Assembly: GCF_016785185.1 (NCBI RefSeq)
Contig: NZ_JAEKDY010000018.1
From: Heyndrickxia sporothermodurans
GTDB lineage: Bacteria > Bacillota > Bacilli > Bacillales > Bacillaceae_C
Length of the DNA stretch: 41,513 bases
Strand: one strand, 5' to 3'
The translations under genes and the position numbers were made by a program. The notes beneath the pieces are model-generated. The model searched no databases. It saw only the letters and a program-made list of their open reading frames with translations, and had not been told where the DNA came from. Below, one piece after another: positions 1 through 8,132 of the stretch (the first letter of the stretch is position 1; each line of letters starts with the position of its first letter).

Positions 1-2
1 TA

Positions 3-50
3 GCCGCAGACCGAATTAATGTACAATTAAATCAGCAACAAGTAGCATGA
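3..50 (+). CDS. 3' end of an unidentified gene (partial)
   Basis: An open frame enters from the left edge and stops at TGA 48-50, giving only AADRINVQLNQQQVA. This is too short to assign a family. It may simply be a chance open frame, but the strong terminator at 180-226 shows that a transcript probably runs rightwards into this region. The 129 bases between the stop and the terminator are AT-rich and hold no convincing gene. Confidence 0.3.
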   Translation, partial: AADRINVQLNQQQVA

Positions 51-179
51 TTTCTGTTTTTAAAAATATATTTTAGAAATTCTGTAGGATTCTGTATTTT
101 TAAAAAGAGCAATTATGAAATTGACTCAAATATTAAAAGCAAATAAAATATTTGATCGTATGAACACTGTTGTAAATAA

Positions 180-226
180 AAAGGGCTAAAAAAATTGACT
201 ATTCAAGTCAATTTTTTTAGCCCTTT
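180..226. terminator. Bidirectional intrinsic terminator
   Basis: A perfect 21-bp inverted repeat (180-200 and 206-226) surrounds a 5-base loop. The stem holds A/T runs on both sides of GGGC, so it can end transcription from either strand. It sits directly beside the ykvS stop codon and separates that gene from whatever enters from the left. Confidence 0.85.
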
Positions 227-418
227 CTATGCTTGGATTGATTCTTGGATGATCGTATAATTTTTATGATTAATAACCGTTTTTTCTTCTAGTTCGAGTT
301 CTCGATAATTCTCCATATATGTTAAGTCAACAATTACTGAGTTTTCATTCACTTTTTCAACAACGCCACGCAAACCGTTTTTAAATTCAATAACATTTCC
401 AACATCGGCTTTTTTCAT
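227..418 (-). CDS. ykvS: YkvS-family small protein (DUF2187)
   Basis: A 63-residue protein of the YkvS/DUF2187 family, recognised from the core IEFKNGLRGVVEKVNENSVI and the YMENYRELELEEKTVINHKN stretch. The length is usual for the family. The sequence looks like a small beta-barrel (SH3/KOW-like) with no membrane segment. Its biochemical role is not known to me. The ATG at 418 is preceded by a G-rich ribosome site (GGGGG) about seven bases upstream. It is a single gene, transcribed leftwards and ended by the perfect hairpin at 180-226. B. subtilis keeps ykvS in the same broad neighbourhood, upstream of the ptsGHI area, which supports the assignment. Confidence 0.88.
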   Translation of the reverse strand: MKKADVGNVIEFKNGLRGVVEKVNENSVIVDLTYMENYRELELEEKTVINHKNYTIIQESIQA

Positions 419-613
419 CTGACGTCCCCCATTTCGTGTTATTTATTATAATTTTCTAATATCTTCTATTAAGTTTGCACTATTCTATAGAAATTTTCAA
501 GTTTTTAAACAATATTTTACTCTTTTGAATTAATGCGGAATGTGTTAATTTTATTAAAGGCTTGTTTAGTATCATCGATATGGAGTGTGGTTCTTTTGAC
601 ACAGGAAAAAATA

Positions 614-790
614 ATGGAGTTGCTAAATCAGCTACGAACAGGAGAAATTCAGGAGTTGTATGTTGATAATGCAGATTTCTATGATGTACGAAAGGTTCTC
701 GTTGAACAGGAGGACTTTAAACATTTTCAAGGAATCGCTCAACGAAATGGCCATGTAATTTACAAATATTTAGAAATACCTAGAAGTTAA
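614..790 (+). CDS. Small uncharacterised protein (58 aa)
   Basis: I do not recognise a named family. The reading frame is open from 533, but the preferred start is ATG 614, preceded by AGGA at 603-606. From there the protein reads as one compact, soluble, charged domain ending VIYKYLEIPRS, with a DFYDVRKVLVEQEDFKHFQG core rich in acidic and aromatic residues. The upstream 27 codons are hydrophobic and Cys/Ser rich, unlike the rest, which argues against the longer form. It has no cysteine pair, signal peptide or membrane segment in the short form. It stands alone between ykvS and ptsH, and no clear terminator follows it. Confidence 0.6.
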   Translation: MELLNQLRTGEIQELYVDNADFYDVRKVLVEQEDFKHFQGIAQRNGHVIYKYLEIPRS

Positions 791-1043
791 ATTTAGTGCA
801 ATAATAAAAACAACCCAAAATTAGAAATTCTGTAAAAGTCCTTGATGAAGGGAATTCATAACCTTTTAAAATAATGTAATACTATAAAGTGAGCAATTAA
901 TTTGTCATCTTTATAAACGCGTGGTACTCTTAACAATTGGAAAGTCTTATTTCATTTCTATTAATTTATATTGACGAAATGGAGTAGGTGGCTTATTTTG
1001 TTATAAGAACAATATAATTTATTTATAAAGGAGAATAATACAA
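791..1043. promoter_or_regulatory. ptsHI upstream region with candidate sigma-A promoter
   Basis: This 253-base region holds no gene. The best promoter is TTGACG (971-976), a 17-base spacer and TATTTT (994-999), which would start RNA near 1006 and give a short leader ending in the AAGGAG ribosome site at about 1028-1033. I see no ptsG and no RAT-type antiterminator target just upstream, so ptsHI here seems to be transcribed independently of ptsG, unlike the ptsGHI arrangement of B. subtilis. Confidence 0.4.
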
Positions 1044-1310
1044 ATGGCACAAAAACAATTTAAAGTAATCGCAGATACTGGAATTCATGCACGTCCGGCA
1101 ACATTGCTTGTACAAACAGCAAGTAAATTTGATTCTGAAATCCAACTAGAATATAACGGAAAACAAGTAAATTTAAAATCAATTATGGGTGTAATGTCTC
1201 TTGGAATTGGTAAAGACGCTCAAATTACAATTAGTGCAGAAGGCAGCGATGAAGCGGCTGCGTTAGAAAGTCTTGACGAATTATTGAAAAAAGAAGGTTT
1301 AGCTGAATAA
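1044..1310 (+). CDS. ptsH: Phosphocarrier protein HPr
   Basis: An 88-residue HPr, the cytoplasmic phosphocarrier that takes phosphate from Enzyme I and passes it to sugar-specific EIIA domains. The active-site His15 lies in DTGIHARPAT and the regulatory Ser46 in LKSIMGVMSLG. Ser46 is the site phosphorylated by HPr kinase in Firmicutes, which makes HPr the CcpA co-repressor. Length and both sites are canonical. The ATG follows a good AAGGAG site. Its TAA overlaps the ATG of ptsI by one base, so the two are translationally coupled. Confidence 0.97.
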   Translation: MAQKQFKVIADTGIHARPATLLVQTASKFDSEIQLEYNGKQVNLKSIMGVMSLGIGKDAQITISAEGSDEAAALESLDELLKKEGLAE

Positions 1311-3028
1311 TGTCAACAATATTAAAAGGAATAGCAGCTTCAAATGGAATTGCTATCGCTAAAGCATACCGTTTAGTTGAACCTGATCTATCGTTTGAAA
1401 AAAAACAAATTGATGATAGTTCAAATGAGGTGCAACGATTTAAAGACGCGATTGCTTCGGCTACTTCCGAGCTTGAAGTAATACGAAATCATGCGAATGA
1501 AAAACTTGGTGCGGATAAAGCAGCAATATTCGATGCACATCTTCTCGTACTTAATGATCCGGAGGTCATTTCATCTGTTGAAGGAAAAATTAACGATGAA
1601 AAAATAAATGCGGAAAGTGCATTAAAAGAAACGACTGATATGTTCATTATGATGTTTGAACAAATGGATAATGAATATATGAGAGAGCGTGCAGCCGACA
1701 TTCGCGATGTAAGAAAAAGAGTTCTTTCACACTTATTAAATGTGAAAATTCCGAACCCAAGCTTAATTTCAGAGGAAGTAATCGTCGTTGCCGAGGATTT
1801 AACGCCGTCTGATACAGCCCAACTTAATCGTGACTTCGTTCAAGGATTTACGACAAATATTGGGGGACGTACTTCACATTCTGCAATCATGGCAAGATCA
1901 CTCGAAATTCCGGCTGTCGTTGGAACGAAGACTGCCATTGAAGATATTGCAAATGGCGATATTATTATAGTAGATGGTTTAAATGGGGAAGTTCACATTA
2001 ATCCAACACAAGAAGTAATTAATCAATATAAACAAGAAAAAGAAAAATATGAACAGCAAAAAGCTGAGTGGGCAAAACTTGTAAATGAAAAGACTGTTTC
2101 CAAAGATGGCCATCACGTCGAACTAGCGGCTAACATTGGTACTCCTAACGATTTGCAAGGTGTACAAGCTAATGGTGGTGAAGCGGTTGGACTTTACCGA
2201 ACAGAATTTTTGTATATGGGAAGAGATCAATTCCCAACAGAAGAAGAACAGTTTGAAGCCTATAGAGCTGTTTTAGAAGGTATGGAAAACAAATCTGTTG
2301 TTGTCCGCACATTAGATATTGGCGGGGACAAAAACCTTCCGTATTTAAAATTGCCGGATGAAATGAATCCTTTCCTTGGCTTTAGAGCAATCCGTTTATG
2401 TTTAGAAGAACAGGATATGTTCCGTACACAATTACGTGCTCTTTTACGTGCAAGTGTATACGGTAATTTAAAAATTATGTTCCCAATGATTGCGACATTA
2501 AATGAATTCCGTAAAGCGAAAGCGATTTTATTGGAGGAAAAAGATAAACTTCAATCTGAAAATATTCCAGTATCGGATCAAATTGAGATAGGAATCATGG
2601 TTGAAATTCCTTCAACAGCTGTCCTTGCTGATCAATTTGCGAAAGAAGTTGACTTCTTCAGTATTGGAACAAATGATTTGATTCAATATACAATGGCAGC
2701 GGATCGCATGAACGAACGCGTTTCTTATTTGTATCAGCCATATAATCCGGCCATTTTACGCTTAGTAAAAATGGTTATTGATGCCTCACATAAAGAAGGT
2801 AAATGGACTGGCATGTGTGGTGAGATGGCGGGTGACGAAATCGCAATACCAATTCTTCTTGGTCTTGGTCTTGATGAATTTTCGATGAGTGCATCTTCTA
2901 TTTTAAAAGCACGTTCACAAATTCGTTCTCTGAACAAATCAGACATGGAAAAACTAGCTGAAAAAGTTTTACAACTTCAAACAAATGAAGAAGTAATTGA
3001 AGCTGTAAAGAATGTTACTTCATTGTAA
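1310..3028 (+). CDS. ptsI: PTS Enzyme I (phosphoenolpyruvate-protein phosphotransferase)
   Basis: A 572-residue Enzyme I, which transfers phosphate from phosphoenolpyruvate to HPr His15. The domains run in the standard order: N-terminal HPr-binding helical region, phosphohistidine domain with active-site His190 in GGRTSHSAIMARS, then a PEP-binding TIM barrel carrying LYRTEFLYM, VVRTLDIGGDK, SIGTNDLIQY and the catalytic Cys motif GMCGEMAGD. Full length and intact. It starts one base inside the ptsH stop. The likely end of the operon is the hairpin at 3158-3190, about 130 bases downstream. Confidence 0.97.
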   Translation: MSTILKGIAASNGIAIAKAYRLVEPDLSFEKKQIDDSSNEVQRFKDAIASATSELEVIRNHANEKLGADKAAIFDAHLLVLNDPEVISSVEGKINDEKINAESALKETTDMFIMMFEQMDNEYMRERAADIRDVRKRVLSHLLNVKIPNPSLISEEVIVVAEDLTPSDTAQLNRDFVQGFTTNIGGRTSHSAIMARSLEIPAVVGTKTAIEDIANGDIIIVDGLNGEVHINPTQEVINQYKQEKEKYEQQKAEWAKLVNEKTVSKDGHHVELAANIGTPNDLQGVQANGGEAVGLYRTEFLYMGRDQFPTEEEQFEAYRAVLEGMENKSVVVRTLDIGGDKNLPYLKLPDEMNPFLGFRAIRLCLEEQDMFRTQLRALLRASVYGNLKIMFPMIATLNEFRKAKAILLEEKDKLQSENIPVSDQIEIGIMVEIPSTAVLADQFAKEVDFFSIGTNDLIQYTMAADRMNERVSYLYQPYNPAILRLVKMVIDASHKEGKWTGMCGEMAGDEIAIPILLGLGLDEFSMSASSILKARSQIRSLNKSDMEKLAEKVLQLQTNEEVIEAVKNVTSL

Positions 3029-3157
3029 TTGAGTTGTTAAAATGAAATTGGTTTAATGATCAGAAATAGGTGGTAAAGTTAATTATCTCAAGATTGAATT
3101 GAAGGTAATCCTTGAGGTGAGTAATTTCTTTCTCATTTTTCCCCCTATTTTCTTTTG

Positions 3158-3190
3158 ACAGACGATAAATTTCGTCTGTTTTTTTTATTT
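3158..3190 (+). terminator. Intrinsic terminator of ptsHI
   Basis: ACAGACGA (3158-3165) pairs with TCGTCTGT (3172-3179) and is followed by a T run to about 3187. A second, T-less inverted repeat (CTCAAG...CTTGAG, about 3090-3117) lies between it and the ptsI stop and may serve as a processing or stabilising structure. Confidence 0.8.
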
Positions 3191-3251
3191 TGAAAAATTA
3201 ATGAAACGTGTATCATGAATCGTTTATACTTATAGAAAGGAGGAATGTTTA

Positions 3252-4037
3252 ATGGAACTTGGATTAAAAGGGAAAACTGCCTTAGTTATCGCTTCAAGTC
3301 AAGGATTAGGAAAAGCTATTGCAAAAGTTTTTGTACAAGAAGGAACGAACGTATTGTTGGCTAGTAGAAATGAAGAACAATTAAAGTCGGTAAAAGAGGA
3401 GCTTTCTAAAGTTGGGACTGGAAAAGTTGACTTTATTGGCTGTGATATTACTGACCCTGGGCAAATACGTGCGGTAGTGGACAAATTAAATCGTGAATAC
3501 GGTTCATTAGACATTTTAATTAATAATGCAGGTGGACCACCAGCCGGAGGATTTGAAGAAATTTCCGATGAGCAATGGCAGAATGCATTTGAACTTAATT
3601 TACTATCCTACATACGGATTATTAGAGAATGTTTGCCATTATTAAAGCAAAATGGTGGGAAAATTATTAATATCGCTTCTTCTTCAATTAAAGAGCCGAT
3701 ACCAGGCCTAATCCTTTCTAATACTTTTAGAACGGGAATCGTCGGATTGTCTAAATCATTATCAATGGAACTTGCAAAATATAATATTTTAGTAAATACT
3801 GTCGGACCGGGTCGGATTGCTACTGATCGGGTGAAACATTTAGATGAAATTAATGCAGAGAAAAATAATAAATCAATTGAAGAAGTGGAAGAAATGGAGA
3901 AACAAACAATTCCGCTAAAAAGATATGGGAAACCGGAGGAATTTGCAAATATTGTCGTATTTTTAGCTTCCGCAGCTAATTCTTATGTGACTGGCAGCAG
4001 TTTTCTAGTAGATGGAGGAAAAATAAAGTCAATTTAA
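3252..4037 (+). CDS. SDR-like protein lacking the canonical catalytic Tyr/Lys
   Basis: A 261-residue Rossmann-fold protein of the short-chain dehydrogenase superfamily, usually annotated 3-oxoacyl-ACP reductase. NNAGG (91-95), GRIATD and the C-terminal VTGSSFLVDGG are typical. The N-terminal nucleotide loop reads VIASSQGLGKAIA instead of TGxxxGIG. By aligning the GLSKSLS helix with GLTKSLA of normal SDRs, the YxxxK pair is replaced by Ser156 and Arg160 (SNTFR). This resembles the atypical BKR-like SDR subgroup, known for imperfect cofactor and active-site motifs. Its true substrate, or whether it is an active reductase, is unknown. It has a good AGGAGG ribosome site and its own terminator, so it looks monocistronic. 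Confidence 0.85.
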   Translation: MELGLKGKTALVIASSQGLGKAIAKVFVQEGTNVLLASRNEEQLKSVKEELSKVGTGKVDFIGCDITDPGQIRAVVDKLNREYGSLDILINNAGGPPAGGFEEISDEQWQNAFELNLLSYIRIIRECLPLLKQNGGKIINIASSSIKEPIPGLILSNTFRTGIVGLSKSLSMELAKYNILVNTVGPGRIATDRVKHLDEINAEKNNKSIEEVEEMEKQTIPLKRYGKPEEFANIVVFLASAANSYVTGSSFLVDGGKIKSI

Positions 4038-4122
4038 ATAGGTTTATCTATATTTAAAAAGGGTAAAATAAGCTTAAGCATAAATTGGAGATTTTTTCTC
4101 ACATCCCCTATTCTTTTCTTAT

Positions 4123-4149
4123 GAGCCCTGTTTCACGGGCTCTTTTTTT
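4123..4149 (+). terminator. Intrinsic terminator after the SDR-like gene
   Basis: GAGCCC (4123-4128) pairs with GGGCTC (4137-4142), followed by seven T residues. It lies just upstream of the ribosome site of the next gene, so that gene either has a promoter within this short gap or relies on readthrough. Confidence 0.82.
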
Positions 4150-4188
4150 GTACATAATAAAATATTTAATTGTCAAAGGAGAATTTCG

Positions 4189-5061
4189 GTGAATAAAAAA
4201 CAATTAGCGGTTGGTTTTATTGGAACAGGCATTATGGGGAAAAGTATGGTACTTCATTTATTAAAGGCGAATTATGAGCTTTTCGTTTATAATCGATCAA
4301 AAGAAAAAGCAATAGAGCTTATCAATAATGGTGCAACATGGTGTGATACTCCAAAAGAGGTTGCTGAAAATGCGGATGTTATCATTACGATGGTTGGCTA
4401 TCCTTATGATGTAGAAGAGGTTTATTTTGGTTCGAATGGGCTAATCGCTCACGCTCGTAAAGGAGCAACTCTAATTGATATGACAACATCTACACCAACT
4501 CTCGCAAAATCGATTTATGATGCTGCGAAAGAAAATGACTTATATTCATTGGATGCACCGGTTTCCGGAGGAGACATTGGAGCAAAAAATGGAACACTTA
4601 CAATAATGGTTGGTGGCGATAAAGCCATCTTTGAAAAAGTGTCACCAATTTTATCATGTTTTGGACAAAATATAATATACCAAGGTTCAGCAGGAGCGGG
4701 CCAACATACAAAAATGTGTAATCAAATCGCCATTGCTACAAATATGATTGGCGTGGCTGAAGCACTCGTATATGCGAAAAAAGCCGGTTTAGATCCTGAA
4801 AATGTTTTGAAATCCATTAGTGCAGGAGCTGCTGGAAGTTTTTCATTGTCAAATCTAGCTCCAAAAATGTTAGTGAATGATTATTCCCCGGGATTTTTCA
4901 TCAAACATTTTATTAAGGATATGGGAATCGCATTAGAAGAGGCTGAAAAAATGAATTTACACCTGCCGGGTCTCTCACTTGCGAAAAAACTTTATGATCA
5001 GTTGGCAGAAAAAGGTGAAGAGAATAGTGGAACACAAGCTTTAATCAAGTATTGGGAATAA
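4189..5061 (+). CDS. 3-hydroxyisobutyrate dehydrogenase-like beta-hydroxyacid dehydrogenase (YkwC-like)
   Basis: A 290-residue NAD(P)-dependent beta-hydroxyacid dehydrogenase. The N-terminal Rossmann loop is GFIGTGIMG (residues 9-17), the substrate loop is DAPVSGGDIGAKNGTL (122-137) and the catalytic lysine is Lys175 in GAGQHTKMCNQ. The C-terminal helical domain is complete. The family oxidises 3-hydroxyisobutyrate, tartronate semialdehyde and related acids; the exact substrate is not evident. It resembles YkwC of B. subtilis, which lies in the same chromosomal area. The start is GTG 4189, with AAGGAGAAT just upstream. Confidence 0.88.
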   Translation: MNKKQLAVGFIGTGIMGKSMVLHLLKANYELFVYNRSKEKAIELINNGATWCDTPKEVAENADVIITMVGYPYDVEEVYFGSNGLIAHARKGATLIDMTTSTPTLAKSIYDAAKENDLYSLDAPVSGGDIGAKNGTLTIMVGGDKAIFEKVSPILSCFGQNIIYQGSAGAGQHTKMCNQIAIATNMIGVAEALVYAKKAGLDPENVLKSISAGAAGSFSLSNLAPKMLVNDYSPGFFIKHFIKDMGIALEEAEKMNLHLPGLSLAKKLYDQLAEKGEENSGTQALIKYWE

Positions 5062-5121
5062 TTTTTAGCCAATTATTCAAACTAAATATGTCTGATCTTA
5101 TTTATGTTTGGAGGAAGAAAA

Positions 5122-5301
5122 ATGGCGAAACGTACGAAGAAAAATGATGCAGATCAAAAAAATAAAAAAGGCTTTGATTCAGCTGTATTAAATGAAGAAT
5201 TTGCACATGAAATGGGAAGTGCAGCAGCTAATAAAATCCATAAAGACAAAGCCAAGAAAGAAAAAGCAAGTAAAAACAACGGAAAGTATAAAGGTCAATA
5301 A
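5122..5301 (+). CDS. Small Lys-rich protein, possibly a minor spore protein
   Basis: A 59-residue, very basic, low-complexity protein with no hydrophobic segment. The frame is open from ATG 5104, but ATG 5122 is favoured by GGAGG at about 5110-5114. The middle segment LNEEFAHEMGSAAANK recalls the EFA-x-E motif of small acid-soluble spore proteins (SspO and gamma types); this is only a resemblance and I do not recognise the family firmly. The Lys/Asn-rich tail would suit a nucleic-acid-associated or spore-core protein. It converges on patA, and the two share the bidirectional terminator at 5311-5348. Confidence 0.65.
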   Translation: MAKRTKKNDADQKNKKGFDSAVLNEEFAHEMGSAAANKIHKDKAKKEKASKNNGKYKGQ

Positions 5302-5310
5302 TAAAATAAC

Positions 5311-5348
5311 AAAAGCGTATCCACATCAAAGCCGTGAGATACGCTTTT
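5311..5348. terminator. Bidirectional terminator between convergent genes
   Basis: AAAAGCGTATC (5311-5321) pairs perfectly with GATACGCTTTT (5338-5348). A/T runs on both sides allow termination of both the small Lys-rich gene and patA. Confidence 0.85.
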
Positions 5349-5352
5349 GCAA

Positions 5353-6507
5353 TTATTTCATGCTATTTAAATACGTTTCTAATCGATCCAATCCCTTTTG
5401 AAGAACTTCTGTTGAACAGGCGTAGGATAGACGGAAATATCCTTCGCCGTATTTAGAAAAGGCACTTCCGGGTACTACGGCCAATTTTGCCTTATTAGCC
5501 AAATCGAGAGCGAAATCAAAAGAGCTAGTTGAGAAATTTTCCGGTATTTTAACAAAAAAGTAAAACGCACCATCCGGTTTAACATAGTCCAATCCCATTT
5601 CTGATAATCGTAAACCAACATATTCTCTTCGCTTAAAGTATTCTTCCCGCATTAATTTTGCATCATCTATGCCAGTCGTTAGTGCTTCAAATGCAGCTTT
5701 TTGTGAAATTGATGATATACATGATACATTATATTGATGTACCTTTAAGAAATGCTTGCAAAGTGATTGATCTGCAAATAAAAATCCAACTCGCCATCCC
5801 GTCATTGAATGGGATTTTGATAACCCATTTATGACAATTGTTTGTTCCCTCAATTCGGATGCCAATGAATAATGAGGATTATCGTAAACGAGTTCACTAT
5901 ATATTTCATCGGCAATGATAAAAATGTCCTTATTCTTTAGTAATGATGCGATTTCTTTAATTTCTTGTTCAGATAAACTTACACCTGTCGGATTAGAAGG
6001 ATAAGGTAAAATGATACATTTTGTTTTGTCTGTTATATACGGTTTTATTTTTTCAGCAGTTAATTTGAACTGTGAATCCCTTGTATCAATATGGACGGGA
6101 ATTCCCCCGCATATCCGGATAATTGGTTCATATCCAGGGTAAATAGGTCCAGGTAAAATAACCTCATCATCTTCCGTTAAAATGGTTCGTAAGGCAATAT
6201 CGATCGCTTCACTGGCACCGACCGTAACAATGATCTCATCTTCAGGACGATACGTTAATCCATATTTTTTTAATACAAACTCACTCGCTGCTTTTCTTAG
6301 TTCGAAGTAACCAGCATTATGTGTATAAGAAGTAAAGTCTTCTTCAATCGATCTTATTCCGGCCAGCTTCACATGTTCCGGTGTAGGAAAATCAGGTTGT
6401 CCGATTGTAAATGAAATTAAATCATCGATATCACTCACCATATTAAAGAACTTTCTAATGCCAGATATTTCAATGTCTATCACTTGTTTATTAAGTAAAT
6501 GTTCCAT
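5353..6507 (-). CDS. patA: PLP-dependent aminotransferase A
   Basis: A class I/II aminotransferase, 384 residues from the preferred start. The pyridoxal-phosphate lysine is Lys231 in INGLSKSHSMTGWRVGF; other family motifs are GQPDFPTP, LPYPSNPTG and ADEIYSELVYD. It closely resembles B. subtilis PatA, thought to act in lysine/diaminopimelate-related transamination. The first in-frame ATG is at 6516, but ATG 6507 gives the MEHLLN N-terminus seen in PatA and has AAAAGG at proper spacing. It is transcribed leftwards and diverges from cheV. Confidence 0.92.
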   Translation of the reverse strand: MEHLLNKQVIDIEISGIRKFFNMVSDIDDLISFTIGQPDFPTPEHVKLAGIRSIEEDFTSYTHNAGYFELRKAASEFVLKKYGLTYRPEDEIIVTVGASEAIDIALRTILTEDDEVILPGPIYPGYEPIIRICGGIPVHIDTRDSQFKLTAEKIKPYITDKTKCIILPYPSNPTGVSLSEQEIKEIASLLKNKDIFIIADEIYSELVYDNPHYSLASELREQTIVINGLSKSHSMTGWRVGFLFADQSLCKHFLKVHQYNVSCISSISQKAAFEALTTGIDDAKLMREEYFKRREYVGLRLSEMGLDYVKPDGAFYFFVKIPENFSTSSFDFALDLANKAKLAVVPGSAFSKYGEGYFRLSYACSTEVLQKGLDRLETYLNSMK

Positions 6508-6579
6508 TATCTTCATCCTTTTATTCCTGCTTTTTTATATTTTATCATGTCTAAGGTGGAATAAGAGAAAAATTATTGC

Positions 6580-6611
6580 AAAATGACATTAAGAATTATA
6601 GATGTCATTTT
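6580..6611. promoter_or_regulatory. Perfect inverted repeat between patA and cheV
   Basis: AAAATGACAT (6580-6589) and ATGTCATTTT (6602-6611) form a perfect 10-bp dyad with a 12-base centre in the divergent gap. It could be an operator for patA or cheV, or a terminator-like hairpin (T run on the + strand to about 6613) that insulates cheV. Confidence 0.5.
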
Positions 6612-6619
6612 TTAGATAA

Positions 6620-6648
6620 CAGACAATATGTTTATTTCGTGGTATATT
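6620..6648 (+). promoter_or_regulatory. Candidate cheV promoter
   Basis: CAGACA (6620-6625), a 17-base spacer and TATATT (6643-6648) with TGG before it. The -35 is poor (4/6) and the -10 good. I see no clear sigma-D type sequence. This is a tentative call. Confidence 0.3.
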
Positions 6649-6679
6649 TACAATGAATAATTGCGAAGGGAAGTCTTTT

Positions 6680-7585
6680 ATGGAAAGCTCAAATGGAATC
6701 TTATTAGATAGTGGAACAAATGAATTAGAAATAATAGAATTTCAAATACATAACAACAGTTTTGGAATTAATGTCATCAAGGTTAAGGAAATTATACAAC
6801 CACTGCCTGTTACGTATATTCCTCATGCACATCCATTTATTAAAGGTATCATTCAATTAAGGGGTGAAGTATTACCTGTTGTTGATTTAAGAAAAGTTCT
6901 TCAACTTGGGGAATCGACAACTAATGCCGATGAAAAATACATTGTTACTGAATTTAATAAACAAAAAGTAGTGTTTCAAGTACAAAATGTTACTCAAATT
7001 CATCGAATATCGTGGGATCAAATTGAAAAACCTTCAGATTTATATTCGGGGGATGAAGCCAAAATAATTGGGGTAATAAAGAAAAATGACAATATGATTC
7101 TCATGTTAGATTTCGAACGCATTGTTACTGAAATAAATCCGGAAACGGGAATTAATAAAAATGAAATAAAAAAGCTTGGTAAGAGGGAACGCTCATCTAA
7201 AAGAATCGTCGTTGCCGAAGACTCTTCTTTATTAAGAAAGTTGATTCATGACACATTATATGAAGCGGGATATGAAAATGTGGAATTTTTTGAAAATGGT
7301 AAAGATGCCTTTCAATATTTAGAATCGATACTCATGGCAGGTAAAAATATTTTAGATGAAGTGCAATTAATTATTACTGATATTGAAATGCCACAAATGG
7401 ATGGCCATCATTTTACTAAGAAAGTGAAAAACAATGAGCAGCTATCACAAGTACCAGTCATTATATTTTCCTCATTGATTACTGACAGTTTACGACATAA
7501 AGGCGAAATCGTGGGCGCAGATGATCAAGTAAGCAAACCTGAAATAAATCAATTAATATTAAAAATTGATGAACATATAAAATAG
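6680..7585 (+). CDS. cheV: Chemotaxis coupling protein CheV (CheW-receiver fusion)
   Basis: A 301-residue protein with an N-terminal CheW-like coupling domain (about 14-155) and a C-terminal response-regulator receiver domain (about 174-300). The phosphoacceptor is Asp234 in LIITDIEMPQMDG, with acidic pocket AED at 179-181 and a conserved lysine near VSKPE. In Bacillus, CheV links receptors to the CheA kinase and, when phosphorylated, helps adaptation. The frame opens at ATG 6653, but ATG 6680 has GAAGGGAAG upstream and gives the family length. It is a single gene ending at the shared hairpin 7633-7669. Confidence 0.93.
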   Translation: MESSNGILLDSGTNELEIIEFQIHNNSFGINVIKVKEIIQPLPVTYIPHAHPFIKGIIQLRGEVLPVVDLRKVLQLGESTTNADEKYIVTEFNKQKVVFQVQNVTQIHRISWDQIEKPSDLYSGDEAKIIGVIKKNDNMILMLDFERIVTEINPETGINKNEIKKLGKRERSSKRIVVAEDSSLLRKLIHDTLYEAGYENVEFFENGKDAFQYLESILMAGKNILDEVQLIITDIEMPQMDGHHFTKKVKNNEQLSQVPVIIFSSLITDSLRHKGEIVGADDQVSKPEINQLILKIDEHIK

Positions 7586-7632
7586 GGCTCTATACTAAAA
7601 GATTGTTGCTTTTCTTTAAACACTAAATAATA

Positions 7633-7669
7633 AAAAATGGACTCTATTTTCATAGTAGTCCATTTTATT
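7633..7669. terminator. Bidirectional terminator between cheV and ykyB
   Basis: AAAATGGACT (7634-7643) pairs with AGTCCATTTT (7657-7666). The convergent genes cheV and ykyB both run into it; A and T runs flank the stem. Confidence 0.8.
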
Positions 7670-7673
7670 ATTT

Positions 7674-8132
7674 TTAATATCGTTCACCAAGTTTTTTAAA
7701 TACGGGTCTCGTTGCTTTTTGGCGATGTGGTGGCTGTGTATGTTGAAGCTCACAGATACCTGTATACTGTTCCAACAATTGTTTAGCTTGATTAAGCGAT
7801 ACGCGACATTTTGGGTTTTTTGAAGAGTGATCAAGTTTTCCTAGATGTGGTAGTTCTTGAAAGTCTTGTTTTGAAGGTGGAATATGGAAAGTATAATCTC
7901 CACATTTTACAAGGACATCAGATTGTTGTTTACTATACTTTGGATTTTCTGAAAAGTGTAGTCCTACTTTACTAGCCTTTTTTTCAATAATCATTTTTTC
8001 AATTGTTGCTTTTTTTAGCTTATACAAATACTTTGGATTTGTAGCCGTCTTTGCATGACGATTCACTGTAAAGATTGCTTGAGAAAGGTTTAAAATTGTA
8101 GGCTTTAATGGAGTGGATTCGTGCGAATTCAA
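7674..8132 (-). CDS. ykyB: YkyB family protein
   Basis: A 152-residue protein matching YkyB, recognised from FTVNRHAKTATNPKYLYKLK, GLHFSENP, KQQSDVLVKCGDYTFHIPPS and the C-terminal PVFKKLGE. The function is unknown; no membrane segments, basic overall. The longest frame starts at ATG 8150, but that ATG is part of ATGAAAGGAGAT, a perfect ribosome-binding site that points to TTG 8132 seven bases further on. The TTG start also gives an N-terminus of about the same length as B. subtilis YkyB. It neighbours cheV, as it does in B. subtilis. Confidence 0.88.
   Translation of the reverse strand: MNSHESTPLKPTILNLSQAIFTVNRHAKTATNPKYLYKLKKATIEKMIIEKKASKVGLHFSENPKYSKQQSDVLVKCGDYTFHIPPSKQDFQELPHLGKLDHSSKNPKCRVSLNQAKQLLEQYTGICELQHTQPPHRQKATRPVFKKLGERY

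Noticed and set aside
73..834. 14-base direct repeat TTAGAAATTCTGTA at 73-86 and 821-834
   Set aside because: Short and AT-rich; two copies 750 bases apart may be chance and do not bound an obvious element.
5192..5401. 69-residue plus-strand ORF running through the terminator into patA
   Set aside because: Out-of-frame reading of the small Lys-rich gene, then of the convergent terminator.
7616..7834. 72-residue minus-strand ORF overlapping the end of ykyB
   Set aside because: It runs through the terminator hairpin and is a frame shadow of ykyB.
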